Assembly (NCBI GenBank): GCA_965278965.1
Contig: OZ257127.1
Coordinates: forward strand, 2,976,001 to 3,040,000
Direction of reading: 5' to 3'
Length of the DNA stretch: 64,000 bases
Source: UBA10649 sp965278965
GTDB lineage: Bacteria > Actinomycetota > Actinomycetes > S36-B12
A program made the position numbers and the translations under genes. Shown here one piece after another: positions 25,668-33,679 of the stretch; the first letter of the stretch is position 1, and every line of letters starts with the position of its first letter. The notes under the pieces are model-generated. The model saw only the letters and a program-made list of their open reading frames with translations. It searched no databases and was not told the DNA's origin.

Positions 25668-25675
25668 CGTTTACC
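25668..25675. repeat. right target-site duplication of the IS1595-type element
   Basis: CGTTTACC directly follows the right inverted repeat and mirrors CGTTTATC on the left side (7/8). Together with the terminal repeats it fixes the element borders at 22274 and 25667. Confidence 0.75.
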
Positions 25676-25774
25676 TTTGTTTGCGTATGTTTGATCTCAA
25701 TAGCGCTGCCGTCAACCCCGTGGGCGGTTGTCCACAGATCGCCGGTGCTCCGGTCATGCCCGCCACAGCGCCCG

Positions 25775-25790
25775 GTCAAACCTGTTTGAC
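25775..25790. promoter_or_regulatory. 16-bp perfect palindrome upstream of the 25819 gene
   Basis: GTCAAAC-CT-GTTTGAC has 7-bp arms with a 2-bp centre, ending 28 bp before the GTG at 25819. Its right half contains a -35-like TTGACG (25786-25791). It has the size and symmetry of a dimeric regulator operator. No regulator gene can be assigned; the BldC-like HTH and the IS element are the nearest candidates. Confidence 0.4.
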
Positions 25791-25818
25791 GCCGCGCGAT
25801 CGCGGGAAGCATCCGGAC

Positions 25819-26319
25819 GTGACCGACTCCGCCTGGCTCGACCTCACCTCGGCCCTCACGGCGTCGGCGGACGAGGAGCTGCGCGGTGAGGCCGCCGACC
25901 TCCTGGCCGCCGAGGCCGCTCGCTGCCGCCTCACCGACCGGGCAGGCCCGGCCGTCGTCCGCCTGGACGACGGCACCGTCGTGCGCGGGACGCTCGTGCC
26001 GGACGCGGTCGAGGGTTGGCTGGCGGTGGAGGGTCAGCAGGCGGACGCGCAGGTGCTCGTCAACGTCTCCGCGGTGGTCACCGTCGTGGGGTCGCGCCCG
26101 ACCCTCCGCCGTGACGACGGCCGTCTGCCGGTCACGATCGGCTCGTGGCTGCGCGAGGCGCACGCTGCGTCCGCCCAGCTCCGCGCCGTCCTCGCCGGGG
26201 GCGAGGTGGTCGTCGGGCGTCCCACGTCGGTCGGCGCCGACCATGCCGAACTCACCGACGCCGGTCGCGCGATCGTCGTGCGGACCGCCGCCGTCCGGCG
26301 GTGGGAGCGCATCGACTGA
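25819..26319 (+). CDS. conserved actinobacterial hypothetical protein
   Basis: A 166-residue protein beginning VTDSAWLDLTSALTASADEEL. It has an N-terminal helix (EELRGEAADLLAAEAARCRLTDR) and then a beta-rich body (VVRLDDGTVVRGTLVPDAVEGWLAVEG, VVGRPTSVGADHAELTDAGRAIVVRTAAVRRW). The organisation resembles actinobacterial proteins of unknown function near BldC-like genes, in which the first helix pair precedes two SH3-like barrels. The GTG start gives no clear ribosome-binding site; leaderless translation is possible. It lies between the IS element and an MFS exporter, on the same strand as the latter. Confidence 0.6.
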   Translation: MTDSAWLDLTSALTASADEELRGEAADLLAAEAARCRLTDRAGPAVVRLDDGTVVRGTLVPDAVEGWLAVEGQQADAQVLVNVSAVVTVVGSRPTLRRDDGRLPVTIGSWLREAHAASAQLRAVLAGGEVVVGRPTSVGADHAELTDAGRAIVVRTAAVRRWERID

Positions 26320-26386
26320 CCGGGCGCTCCGACCGACGGCGGTCCGATCAGGTGCGAGCGGTGGCTGCACCCGACAGGATGCGCCC

Positions 26387-28009
26387 ATGAGCGACACAGC
26401 GGCGACCCGCACCTCGGCCGCGGGCGTCGTCCTGCTGACGCTCGCGGCGGGCCAGTTCCTGATGACGCTCGACACGTCCGTGATGAACGTGTCCATGGCG
26501 CAGGTCGCCGAAGACGTGGGCACGACGATCACCGGCATCCAGACCGCGATCACGCTCTACACGCTCGTGATGGCGACGATGATGATCACCGGCGGGAAGA
26601 TCGGCACGAACATCGGCCGTCGTCGCGCCTTCGCGATCGGCTGCGTGATCTACGGCGCGGGGTCGTTCGTCACCGCGATCTCCCCGAGCCTTCCGGTCCT
26701 CATCCTCGGCTGGTCGGTGCTCGAAGGCCTGGGCGCCGCCTTGATCATGCCCGCGATCGTCGCCCTCGTCGCCGGCAACTTCGCCGCCGCCGGCCGCCCG
26801 CGCGCCTACGGGCTCGTCGCGGCCGCCGGGGCGGTCGCGGTCGCGGTCGGCCCGCTCCTGGGCGGGTTCGCGACGACCTACTTCTCCTGGCGCTGGGTGT
26901 TCGCCGGTGAGGTCGTCGTGGTGATCGTCATATTGCTGCTGTCCCGCCGGATCGCGGACGCCACGCCGGAGGAGCGCCGCCCCCTCGACCTCGTCGGCAC
27001 GGCGCTGTCGGTGCTGGGCTTGGGAATGGCGGTGTACGGGGTGCTGCGCTCGAGCGAGTGGGGGTGGGTGCAGGCGAAGCCCGGCGCGCCCGGCATCGCC
27101 GGCATCTCGCTGACGATCTGGCTCATCCTCGCCGGCCTGCTCGTCGTCTGGATCTTCCTGCGGTGGGAGTCGCACCTCGTCGCGGTCGGCCGCGAGCCCC
27201 TCGTGCGGCCGGCGATGCTCGCGAACCCCGTGCTCGACGCCGGCCTGATCATGTTCTTCTTCCAGTTCCTCCTCCAGGCCGGGATCTTCTTCATCGTCCC
27301 GCTGTTCTTGTCAGTCGTGCTCGAGCTGTCCGCGATCGACACCGGGCTGCGGATCATGCCGCTGTCGATCTCGTTGCTGGCCGCCGCGATCGGCATCCCA
27401 CGGCTGCGGCCCAACGCGTCGCCGCGTCGCGTCGTGCGGATCGGCGTCCTCCTGCTTCTTGCCGGGATCCTCGTGCTCATGGCCGGCATCGACCTCGACG
27501 CCTCGCCCGCGGTGGTCGCGATCCCGATGCTGCTCGTCGGACTGGGTATCGGCTCGATCGCCTCGCAGCTGGGCGCGGTCACCGTCTCGTCGGTCCCGGA
27601 CAAGGAGACCGGGGACGTCGGGGGTCTGCAGAACACCGCGACCAACCTGGGGGCGTCACTTGGCACGGCCCTGGCCGGGTCGGTCATGATCGCGATCCTC
27701 ACCGCGTCCGTGATCAGCGGGATCCAGGGCAACCCCGACGTCCCCGCGCAGGTCCAGAGCCAGGCGGCCGTGAGCCTGTCATCCGGCGTGCCCTTCCTGT
27801 CGGACACGCAGCTGCGCGCGGAGCTGTCCGACGCCGGGGTCTCGGACGCGACGACCGAGGCCGTCGTCTCGGTCAACGCCGAGGCGCGCGTCGCGGGCCT
27901 CGACGCCGCGCTGGGAGTGCTCGCACTCCTCGCCGTGACCGGGCTCTTCTTCACCGGCCGCATCCCCACCCGGCAACCGACGGCCGCCAGCACGGCCAGC
28001 ACCGCCTGA
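26387..28009 (+). CDS. MFS drug exporter, DHA2 (14-TM, EmrB/QacA) type
   Basis: A 540-residue major facilitator with about 14 hydrophobic segments. N-terminal motif D1 FLMTLDTSVMNVSMAQV and motif A GGKIGTNIGRRRAF in the loop between TM2 and TM3 are both present, and motif C (AAAGAVAVAVGPLLGGF) identifies an antiporter. DHA2 members export lipophilic drugs or other organic compounds using the proton gradient; the substrate is unknown here. The C-terminal tail is short and Ala/Thr-rich. The gene follows the 25819 gene by 67 bp on the same strand and converges with the HTH gene. No regulator is adjacent on its own strand. Confidence 0.9.
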   Translation: MSDTAATRTSAAGVVLLTLAAGQFLMTLDTSVMNVSMAQVAEDVGTTITGIQTAITLYTLVMATMMITGGKIGTNIGRRRAFAIGCVIYGAGSFVTAISPSLPVLILGWSVLEGLGAALIMPAIVALVAGNFAAAGRPRAYGLVAAAGAVAVAVGPLLGGFATTYFSWRWVFAGEVVVVIVILLLSRRIADATPEERRPLDLVGTALSVLGLGMAVYGVLRSSEWGWVQAKPGAPGIAGISLTIWLILAGLLVVWIFLRWESHLVAVGREPLVRPAMLANPVLDAGLIMFFFQFLLQAGIFFIVPLFLSVVLELSAIDTGLRIMPLSISLLAAAIGIPRLRPNASPRRVVRIGVLLLLAGILVLMAGIDLDASPAVVAIPMLLVGLGIGSIASQLGAVTVSSVPDKETGDVGGLQNTATNLGASLGTALAGSVMIAILTASVISGIQGNPDVPAQVQSQAAVSLSSGVPFLSDTQLRAELSDAGVSDATTEAVVSVNAEARVAGLDAALGVLALLAVTGLFFTGRIPTRQPTAASTASTA

Positions 28010-28036
28010 CCGGCACTCGCGCGTCGTCGCGGGCCG

Positions 28037-28273
28037 TCAGCCCGAGGGGGCCTCGCCGTCCCCGCCGAACGGGTGCTCGCGGACGAACTCGCGTGTCTGC
28101 TCGTACTTGCGGCCGATGAACTCCTCGAGCACCGAGGACTCGACGCGCCACTGCCCCCGACCCCCGACCTTGATGGCCGGCAGGTCGCCGCTGCGCACGA
28201 GGGCGTACGCCTGGGCCGCCGACACGTTGAGCGTCTCGGCGACGTCCGCGAGCGTCAGGAAGCGGGGCGTCAC
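28037..28273 (-). CDS. BldC/excisionase-like helix-turn-helix protein
   Basis: A 78-residue DNA-binding protein with the MerR-like winged helix of the BldC/excisionase group: LTLADVAETLNVSAAQAYALVRSGDLPAIKVGGRGQWRVESSVLEEFIGRKYEQT. The helix-turn-helix is residues about 7-28 and the wing residues about 34-44. In actinobacteria such single-domain proteins repress or activate developmental genes, and this position, before a SAF/CpaE pair, is conserved. The short acidic tail (HPFGGDGEAPSG) is unremarkable. It is divergent from the SAF gene, whose start is 114 bp away, so it may regulate it. Confidence 0.85.
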   Translation of the reverse strand: MTPRFLTLADVAETLNVSAAQAYALVRSGDLPAIKVGGRGQWRVESSVLEEFIGRKYEQTREFVREHPFGGDGEAPSG

Positions 28274-28386
28274 GGGCCGATCGTGCCGTACCGGACCGAC
28301 CGTCGCGAGCCTGAGCCTGTGGACAGCCGCGTGTCCCGATCGCCCGACGGGGTGATCCTGGTCAGGCCCCTACCCGAGGAGACGTC

Positions 28387-29034
28387 GTGACCGCAGCCAT
28401 CGCTCCCTCCCCGCGCCCGTCACCGGCGCGCCGGTTCGGACGTCCCGGCTGGCGCGACAGACGGCTGTGGCTGGGCGTGGGGCTGCTCGCGGGCTCGATG
28501 GTCGTCGGGTCGTTCGTCCTCGCCGACCGCTCCGACACCGTGCTCGTGCTCCGCGCGACCCGCGACCTGGCGGTCGGTGCCGGTCCGGCCGACCTCGTCG
28601 CGGTCGCGGTGCCGGCCGACGTGGCGGGGGCCTACGTCCGTGCCGCCGAGGACCTCACCGGGACGCTGCGCTGGCCGGTCACCGCGGGTGACCTGCTGCC
28701 GCGCGCCGCGCTTGGCGCGGACGACCTGGCCGCGACGCGGGCCGTCACGGTGGCCGTCGAGCCCCTGCACGCCCCCGCCGGTCTCGCCCCCGGTGATCGG
28801 GTCGACGTGTGGTCCACGCCGTCGGGGACGGACGGCGGGATGAGCTCCTTGGTGCTCGCGTCCGTGCCCGTCATCGGCGTGGGCCTCGACGACGTCGGGC
28901 TCGGCGGCTCGTTCGGCGTGACGCTCCGCGTCCCCGCCGACCGGGTCGGCGACGTCGTCCGTGCCGGTCGAGGCTTCGTCGTCGACCTCGTGGCGGTGCC
29001 GATCGACGCCCAGGCTGTGGGACCGACGCCGTGA
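28387..29034 (+). CDS. SAF-domain (CpaB-like) membrane protein
   Basis: A 215-residue protein with GAGGAG 5 nt before the GTG at 28387. One membrane segment (LWLGVGLLAGSMVVGSFVLA, residues 27-46) is followed by a SAF domain, VLRATRDLAVGAGPADLVAVAVP, and a second RVDVWSTPSGTDGG block, the CpaB/RcpC-type periplasmic part of Flp-pilus assembly systems. No secretin, pilin or TadA gene is in this window. The stop overlaps the start of the ATPase gene (GTGA), so they form a pair; in actinobacteria they occur as a short orphan pair whose role is unclear. Confidence 0.8.
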   Translation: MTAAIAPSPRPSPARRFGRPGWRDRRLWLGVGLLAGSMVVGSFVLADRSDTVLVLRATRDLAVGAGPADLVAVAVPADVAGAYVRAAEDLTGTLRWPVTAGDLLPRAALGADDLAATRAVTVAVEPLHAPAGLAPGDRVDVWSTPSGTDGGMSSLVLASVPVIGVGLDDVGLGGSFGVTLRVPADRVGDVVRAGRGFVVDLVAVPIDAQAVGPTP

Positions 29035-30311
29035 CCGCCGTGATCCTCGCCGCGCCGTCGATCGCATCCGAACCCGAGCTCGTCCGGTCAGCGGCGTCCG
29101 CGGGCGTCACCGTGCTGCGTCGCTGCGTGGATGCGGTCGACGTGCTCGCGGCCGCAGCGGCCGCGCCGGACGCCGCCGTCGTCGTCTGCGCGGGCCTGCC
29201 CCGCCTGTCGGCCGACGCGGTGGACCGCCTCGCGCGCGGGCGGACGGTCATCGGTCTCGCGTCGGATGCGGCAGCGGCCGACCTCCTGCACGCCGTCGGC
29301 GTCGAGCGGGTCGTGCTCCCGGACCCCGTCCCCGCCGCGACGTGGCGCGCGGTCGTCACGGCGCTGGTCACCGGCCCCGCGCCCGACGTCCCCACCGGCG
29401 TCTGGTCGACCGGCTGCTGGATCGGACCCGAGCCGGTCGGGGCGCCGGCTCCCGTCGACGACGACGACGTCGCGCTGACGCCGCCCGCACCCCCGCCGTC
29501 GCCCGCACGCCCGGCACCGCGACCGCGGACGGCGGCCCGGACAGTGGTCGCCGTCTGGGGCCCGCAGGGGGCGCCGGGCCGCACGACGGTCGCGGTCGCC
29601 CTGGCCGACGCCTTCGCCGATGCCGGCCGCTCGGCGTGCATCGTGGACGCCGACACGTACGCCCCGGGGGTCGGTCTCGCCCTGGGACTGGACGACTCCG
29701 TCAGCGACCTGGTCGTGGCCTGCCGGTGCGCGGAGAACCGGTCGGTGGGCCCGGCGGCGCTGGCCGCGGTCTCCCGGCCGGTGCGGGACCGGCTGTCGGC
29801 CATCGGCGGGATCGCGCACGCCTCGCGGTGGGCGGAGCTGCGGCCGGGTGCGCTCGACCGGCTATGGCGGGCGTGCCGGGAGGTCTTCGACGTGACCGTC
29901 GTCGACGTCGGGTTCTGCCTCGAGCACGACCCGGACGCCGGCCCGCTGGACCGTCACCGCAACGCGGCCGCCGTCAGCGCGCTGTCCGCCGCCGACGTCG
30001 TCGTGTGCGTCGCGGACGCCTCCGACCTCGGCGCGGCCCGTCTCGCGGCGGCGTGGCCGGAGGTCGCCGGGCTGGCTGCCGGCCGGCCGACCGTGCTCGC
30101 GCGCAACCGATCCGGCGGCCGCGGCCGCGCGTGGAAGCGCACGGTCGCTCTCGGTGGGGCGGCGGCGACGGTGGTCGAGCTGCCCGACGACCCGGCTGCG
30201 GTCGCGGCGTGCTGGACCCACGGCGCGACGTTGTCCGAGGGTGCTCGCCGGTCCCGTCTGCGGCGCGCCGCGACCGCGCTGGCTGCGACGTGTGAGGCCG
30301 TCGGGGCCTGA
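29031..30311 (+). CDS. CpaE/Ssd-like P-loop ATPase
   Basis: A 426-residue protein with an N-terminal receiver-like domain (residues 1-120), a disordered Pro-rich linker (PPAPPPSPARPAPRPRTA) and a C-terminal MinD/ParA-type ATPase domain. Its deviant Walker A reads GPQGAPGRTTVAVALAD, with arginine instead of the usual lysine before TT; this is seen in the actinobacterial CpaE/Rv3660c-like group. The switch region CIVDADTYAPGVGLALGLDD and VTVVDVGFCLEHD follow. Rv3660c (Ssd) affects septum formation in mycobacteria. It overlaps the SAF gene at GTGA, suggesting one complex at the membrane. Confidence 0.8.
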   Translation: MTAVILAAPSIASEPELVRSAASAGVTVLRRCVDAVDVLAAAAAAPDAAVVVCAGLPRLSADAVDRLARGRTVIGLASDAAAADLLHAVGVERVVLPDPVPAATWRAVVTALVTGPAPDVPTGVWSTGCWIGPEPVGAPAPVDDDDVALTPPAPPPSPARPAPRPRTAARTVVAVWGPQGAPGRTTVAVALADAFADAGRSACIVDADTYAPGVGLALGLDDSVSDLVVACRCAENRSVGPAALAAVSRPVRDRLSAIGGIAHASRWAELRPGALDRLWRACREVFDVTVVDVGFCLEHDPDAGPLDRHRNAAAVSALSAADVVVCVADASDLGAARLAAAWPEVAGLAAGRPTVLARNRSGGRGRAWKRTVALGGAAATVVELPDDPAAVAACWTHGATLSEGARRSRLRRAATALAATCEAVGA

Positions 30312-30375
30312 CGTCGCGGTTCCCGGGCGTGCGGGGTGGATACTGGCGAGTAAGTACTGCCCGTCGGAGGTGTCG

Positions 30376-31884
30376 ATGCCCACCCGTCTGTCGGCGCTCG
30401 ACGCCTCCTTCTTGTTCATCGAGGACGCCAGCACCCCGATGCACGCCGGCGGGGTCGCCGTGTTCACGCCCCCACCGGACGGGTTCGACCACGAGCGCCT
30501 CGTCCGGCTGATCCGGCAGCGGCTGCCGTTCGTCCCGCGCTACCGCCAGCGCGTGCGCGACGTGCCGTTCGGGTTGGCCCGCCCCGTCTGGGTCGACGAC
30601 GAGCGGTTCGACGTGACCTTCCACGTCCGCCGGTCCGCGCTGCCGAAGCCCGGCACGCAGGCCCAGCTGGAGGAGCTCGTCGCCCGCCTCATGAGCCGGC
30701 CGCTGGACCGACGCCGGCCGCTGTGGGAGATGTACCTCATCGAGGGGCTCGCGGACGGACGCTTCGCCATCGTCAGCAAGAGCCACCAGGCGCTCGTCGA
30801 CGGGCTGTCCGCCGTCGACATCGCCCAGGTCATGCTCGACGTGACGCCCGAGGTCCGAGCGTCGACCGCGGACAGCTGGACGCCGCTGCCCGAGCCGACC
30901 GACGTCGACCTCCTCGCGCAGGCCGTGACGGAGGTGGCCACGCGGCCGGCGGCGGCCGTCGACGCCGTGCGGGGCACGGTCGGGGACGTCTCGCGCACCG
31001 CCACCCGGCTGGGTTCGCGGGTCGCCGGTCTCGTCTCGACAGCGCTGGCGATGGCGCGCCCGCCGGTCCATTCCCCGCTCAACGTCCCCATCGGCGAGCA
31101 GCGCCGGTTCGTCATGGTCGACCTGTCCCTGCGCGACCTCAAGACGGTTCGCTACGCGCTCGGGGGCACCGTCAACGACACGATCGTCGCCGTCATCGCC
31201 GGGGCGCTGCGTTCCTGGCTGCAGGCCCGGGGCCTGCCGGTCAGCCAGGGTGAGGTCCTTCGGGCGATGCTCCCCGTGAGCATCGCCGTGCCGGCTGCGG
31301 CGTCCGAGCGGGCCGGCGGGAGCCGGGTGTCCGCGCTGCTGGTCGACCTGCCCGTCGGGGAGTCCGACCCTGCGCTGCGGCTGCAGCAGATCAGCTACCA
31401 GCTCGCCCAGGTGCCGGAGGCGTCTCAGTTCGTCGGCGCCGACGCGATCGTTAACATCGCCGGGTTCGGTCCGCCGACGCTGCACGCCCTGGGCGCCCGG
31501 GCGAGCTCGACGATGTCGAGCCGCCTGTACAACCTGGTCATCACGAACGTCCCCGGGCCGCAGCGTCCGCTCTACGCGGCCGGCTCACGCATGGTCGGCG
31601 TCTATCCGGTCGTCCCGTTGACGCACAACCAGGCGCTGAGCATCGGGCTCACGTCGTACGACGGCGGCGTGTACCTCGGCCTGTACGGCGACCGCGACGC
31701 GATGCCCGACCTCGCCGTGCTCGGGACGTGCCTGCACGAGTCGGTGACGGAGCTGCTCGACCGCGCCGAGCAGTCCGTCCGCACGCTGCGAGTCGTCGGT
31801 GGGACCGCTCGTGCCTCGGCGCCGTCGGCGGCCAAGGCGCCGGCACCTCGTCGAGCCCGGCGGGCCCGGCGGGAGCCGTCGTGA
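30376..31884 (+). CDS. WS/DGAT-family O-acyltransferase
   Basis: A 502-residue wax ester synthase/diacylglycerol acyltransferase family protein. N-terminal RLSALDASFLFIED and PMHAGGVAVF, the catalytic region KSHQALVDGLSAVDIAQV, the substrate-contact strand PLNVPIGEQRRFVMVDL and C-terminal NLVITNVPGPQ are family landmarks. The usual HHxxxDG motif is HQALVDG here: the second His, thought to be catalytic, is Gln. I have seen such HQ forms in actinobacterial paralogues, so activity may be altered rather than absent. It makes triacylglycerol or wax esters, or another acyl ester, at the membrane. It overlaps the next gene (GTGA). Confidence 0.85.
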   Translation: MPTRLSALDASFLFIEDASTPMHAGGVAVFTPPPDGFDHERLVRLIRQRLPFVPRYRQRVRDVPFGLARPVWVDDERFDVTFHVRRSALPKPGTQAQLEELVARLMSRPLDRRRPLWEMYLIEGLADGRFAIVSKSHQALVDGLSAVDIAQVMLDVTPEVRASTADSWTPLPEPTDVDLLAQAVTEVATRPAAAVDAVRGTVGDVSRTATRLGSRVAGLVSTALAMARPPVHSPLNVPIGEQRRFVMVDLSLRDLKTVRYALGGTVNDTIVAVIAGALRSWLQARGLPVSQGEVLRAMLPVSIAVPAAASERAGGSRVSALLVDLPVGESDPALRLQQISYQLAQVPEASQFVGADAIVNIAGFGPPTLHALGARASSTMSSRLYNLVITNVPGPQRPLYAAGSRMVGVYPVVPLTHNQALSIGLTSYDGGVYLGLYGDRDAMPDLAVLGTCLHESVTELLDRAEQSVRTLRVVGGTARASAPSAAKAPAPRRARRARREPS

Positions 31885-32852
31885 CCGGTCCGCGCCGCGG
31901 GCTCGTGCTCGGCGGCGGCGGCGTGCTCGGCGGCACGTGGGCCGTCGGCGCGCTCGATGCGATGCAGGAGCGCTATGGCTTCGCCGCGTCCGACGCCGAG
32001 GTCATCGTCGGCACCTCGGCAGGCTCGCTGCTCGCCGCGCTGCTGGGGTCCGGTGTCACCGTCGACCAGCTCGTGGCCCACTACGACGGTCGGCCCGTCA
32101 CGGACGGCCCGCTCGCCGGGTACGCGTTCGACGCCGCGAGCGCGACGGGGGGCCGCCGGCCGGGCATGCCGCGCTTGGCCGGCCCCGGGTCCCCGCGCCT
32201 GATCGGCTCCAGCCTGCGCCGGCTCGGCCAGGTCCCCGCTACGGCGGTGCTCTCGGCGTTCATGCCCGAGGGCACGCGGACGCTGGAGCGGGTCGGGCAT
32301 CTCGTCGACGCCGTCACGCCGATGGGGGAGTGGTCCGCGCATCGCGGGGTGTGGGTCGTCGCGATGGACTACGAGGACGGCAAGCGTGTCGTCTTCGGCC
32401 GCCCCGGGGCTCCGATCGTGGGCCTGGCCAGCGCCGTCATGGCGTCATGCTCGATCCCCGGCTGGTTCGCTCCGGTGTCGATCAACGGGCACACGTACGT
32501 CGACGGGGGTGCGGTGTCGGCGACGTCGATCGACGTGGTCGCGCACGCCGGGCTCGACGAGGTCTACGTCGTCGCGCCGATGGTCTCGTTCGCGACGGAC
32601 CGGCCGACGACGATCTCGGCCCGGCTCGAGCGGCGGTGGCGGGCCGAGGTGACCAAGACCGCGCGCCGGGAGGCGGCGGTCGTGCGGGCTGCCGGTGTGC
32701 GCGTCCGGATGGTCGGACCTGGTCCGGAGGACCTCGCGGCGATCGGCGCGAACCTCATGGACGACACCCGGCAGCGGCACGTGCTGCACACCGCGTTGCG
32801 CACGAGTGCCGACGCCTGGCACGCCGCCGAGGACTTCCCCGCCGCCGGCTGA
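31881..32852 (+). CDS. patatin-like phospholipase
   Basis: A 323-residue patatin-domain lipase. The oxyanion loop GLVLGGGGVLGG and the nucleophile elbow VGTSAGSLLAALL (Ser in GTSAG) are present near the N-terminus, and the catalytic Asp lies in VDGGAVSA. No signal peptide is evident, so it is cytosolic or membrane-associated. The GTG start lies inside the WS/DGAT stop (GTGA), so acyl-ester formation and hydrolysis are coded together, for example for triacylglycerol turnover; the true substrate is unknown. It ends 10 bp before a palindromic repeat and is convergent with DUF2505. Confidence 0.88.
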   Translation: MTGPRRGLVLGGGGVLGGTWAVGALDAMQERYGFAASDAEVIVGTSAGSLLAALLGSGVTVDQLVAHYDGRPVTDGPLAGYAFDAASATGGRRPGMPRLAGPGSPRLIGSSLRRLGQVPATAVLSAFMPEGTRTLERVGHLVDAVTPMGEWSAHRGVWVVAMDYEDGKRVVFGRPGAPIVGLASAVMASCSIPGWFAPVSINGHTYVDGGAVSATSIDVVAHAGLDEVYVVAPMVSFATDRPTTISARLERRWRAEVTKTARREAAVVRAAGVRVRMVGPGPEDLAAIGANLMDDTRQRHVLHTALRTSADAWHAAEDFPAAG

Positions 32853-32862
32853 CGCTCGCCAT

Positions 32863-32952
32863 CCGTTTGTCCCGCTTTGCGGGACTGGCGTGCGGCTCAC
32901 GGGCCCGTTCGGCGCCCACCTGCCCGTGGGTCCCAGAAAGCGGGACAAACGG
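32863..32952. repeat. 90-bp palindromic repeat between convergent genes (GTCCCGC family)
   Basis: The left arm CCGTTTGTCCCGCTTT (32863-32878) is exactly complementary to AAAGCGGGACAAACGG (32937-32952). Inner pairs extend the match to 21 of 23. The left part contains the small hairpin GTCCCGC-TTT-GCGGGAC. The first 43 bases recur at 8198-8240. The element fills the gap between convergent patatin and DUF2505 genes, so it may also terminate transcription from both sides. Confidence 0.75.
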
Positions 32953-32960
32953 GAGGGCGG

Positions 32961-33458
32961 TCAGAGGGCGGCGAGGTACTCCGCGGCAATCTCGGTCTCC
33001 TTGGCGAGGTACCGCTGCGTCTGCTCGGCGACGAGACGCTCGACCTTGCCGCCGACGAACGGCACGCTGGCCTTGAACGACCCGCGGTTGCGCGCGACCG
33101 ACCCGGTCGCGGTCGGCACGAGCTCGACGGTGCCCTCGTACGCGACGGGCGCATGGAAGTCGACGGTTGCCCGCGCCGTCGTCGAGCCGTCCGCCGCAGG
33201 GGCGTCCCACTCCTGCACCTCGGTCACGGTGATCGCGTCGCCGACGAACGACTTCGCGTACGAGGGCACCTCTGCCGGGAGCTTGCGGCTGCACGTGAGC
33301 GTCAGCCCGCCGTCCTCGTGCGGCGTCACCTCGACGGACACCTCGCTCCCGCCCGTGCTCTCGGCCTTGTGCCGCACGTACGCGGGATCGCTGAGCATCG
33401 CCCGGACGGTCGCCGGATCGGCGGGGAACTCCTGGTCGAAGGAGAAGCTGGTAGCCAC
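32961..33458 (-). CDS. DUF2505 family protein (START/SRPBCC-like)
   Basis: A 165-residue protein starting at the GTG encoding VATSFSFDQEFPADPATVRAML, the DUF2505 beginning. The core strands (LTLTCSRKLPAEVPSYAKSFVGD; TVTEVQEWDAPAADGSTTARATVDF; EGTVELVPTATGSVA) form a helix-grip fold, and the C-terminal helix carries the family's VAEQTQRYLAKETEIAAEYL. Members may bind a hydrophobic ligand; no enzyme is known. Length is normal. The gene is separated from the divergent NAD-GDH gene by about 220 bp of GC-rich sequence. Confidence 0.85.
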   Translation of the reverse strand: MATSFSFDQEFPADPATVRAMLSDPAYVRHKAESTGGSEVSVEVTPHEDGGLTLTCSRKLPAEVPSYAKSFVGDAITVTEVQEWDAPAADGSTTARATVDFHAPVAYEGTVELVPTATGSVARNRGSFKASVPFVGGKVERLVAEQTQRYLAKETEIAAEYLAAL

Positions 33459-33679
33459 GTCGCTGTCCGTCCCGCGCCCGTGGCGCTGTCGATGCGTGCG
33501 GTCATCATGCCGCACGGCCCGTCCGTCCTGGACAGGTCGCGCCCACCCTCCGCGCCGCGCGGGCGAGCCGATCGACACGTCCGGTCGCCTGGACGCGGCT
33601 AGCGTGTACGCGCGGTCGCACAACGGCGTGCGGCCCGCGGGCCCGTGCGCGGCCCGACGTCGTGTGAAGAGGCGATCAC
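33459..33679. other. intergenic region between DUF2505 and NAD-GDH genes
   Basis: 221 bases between divergently read starts. It is uniformly GC-rich; I find no convincing -10/-35 pair, RNA structure or small gene in it. A GAAGAGG lies 7 nt before the GTG of the GDH gene, the only clear signal. Confidence 0.5.

Noticed and set aside
25573..25818. Upstream extension of the 25819 gene reaching into the IS element's right end
   Set aside because: The extension crosses the terminal repeat and target duplication, so it was created by the insertion and cannot be native.
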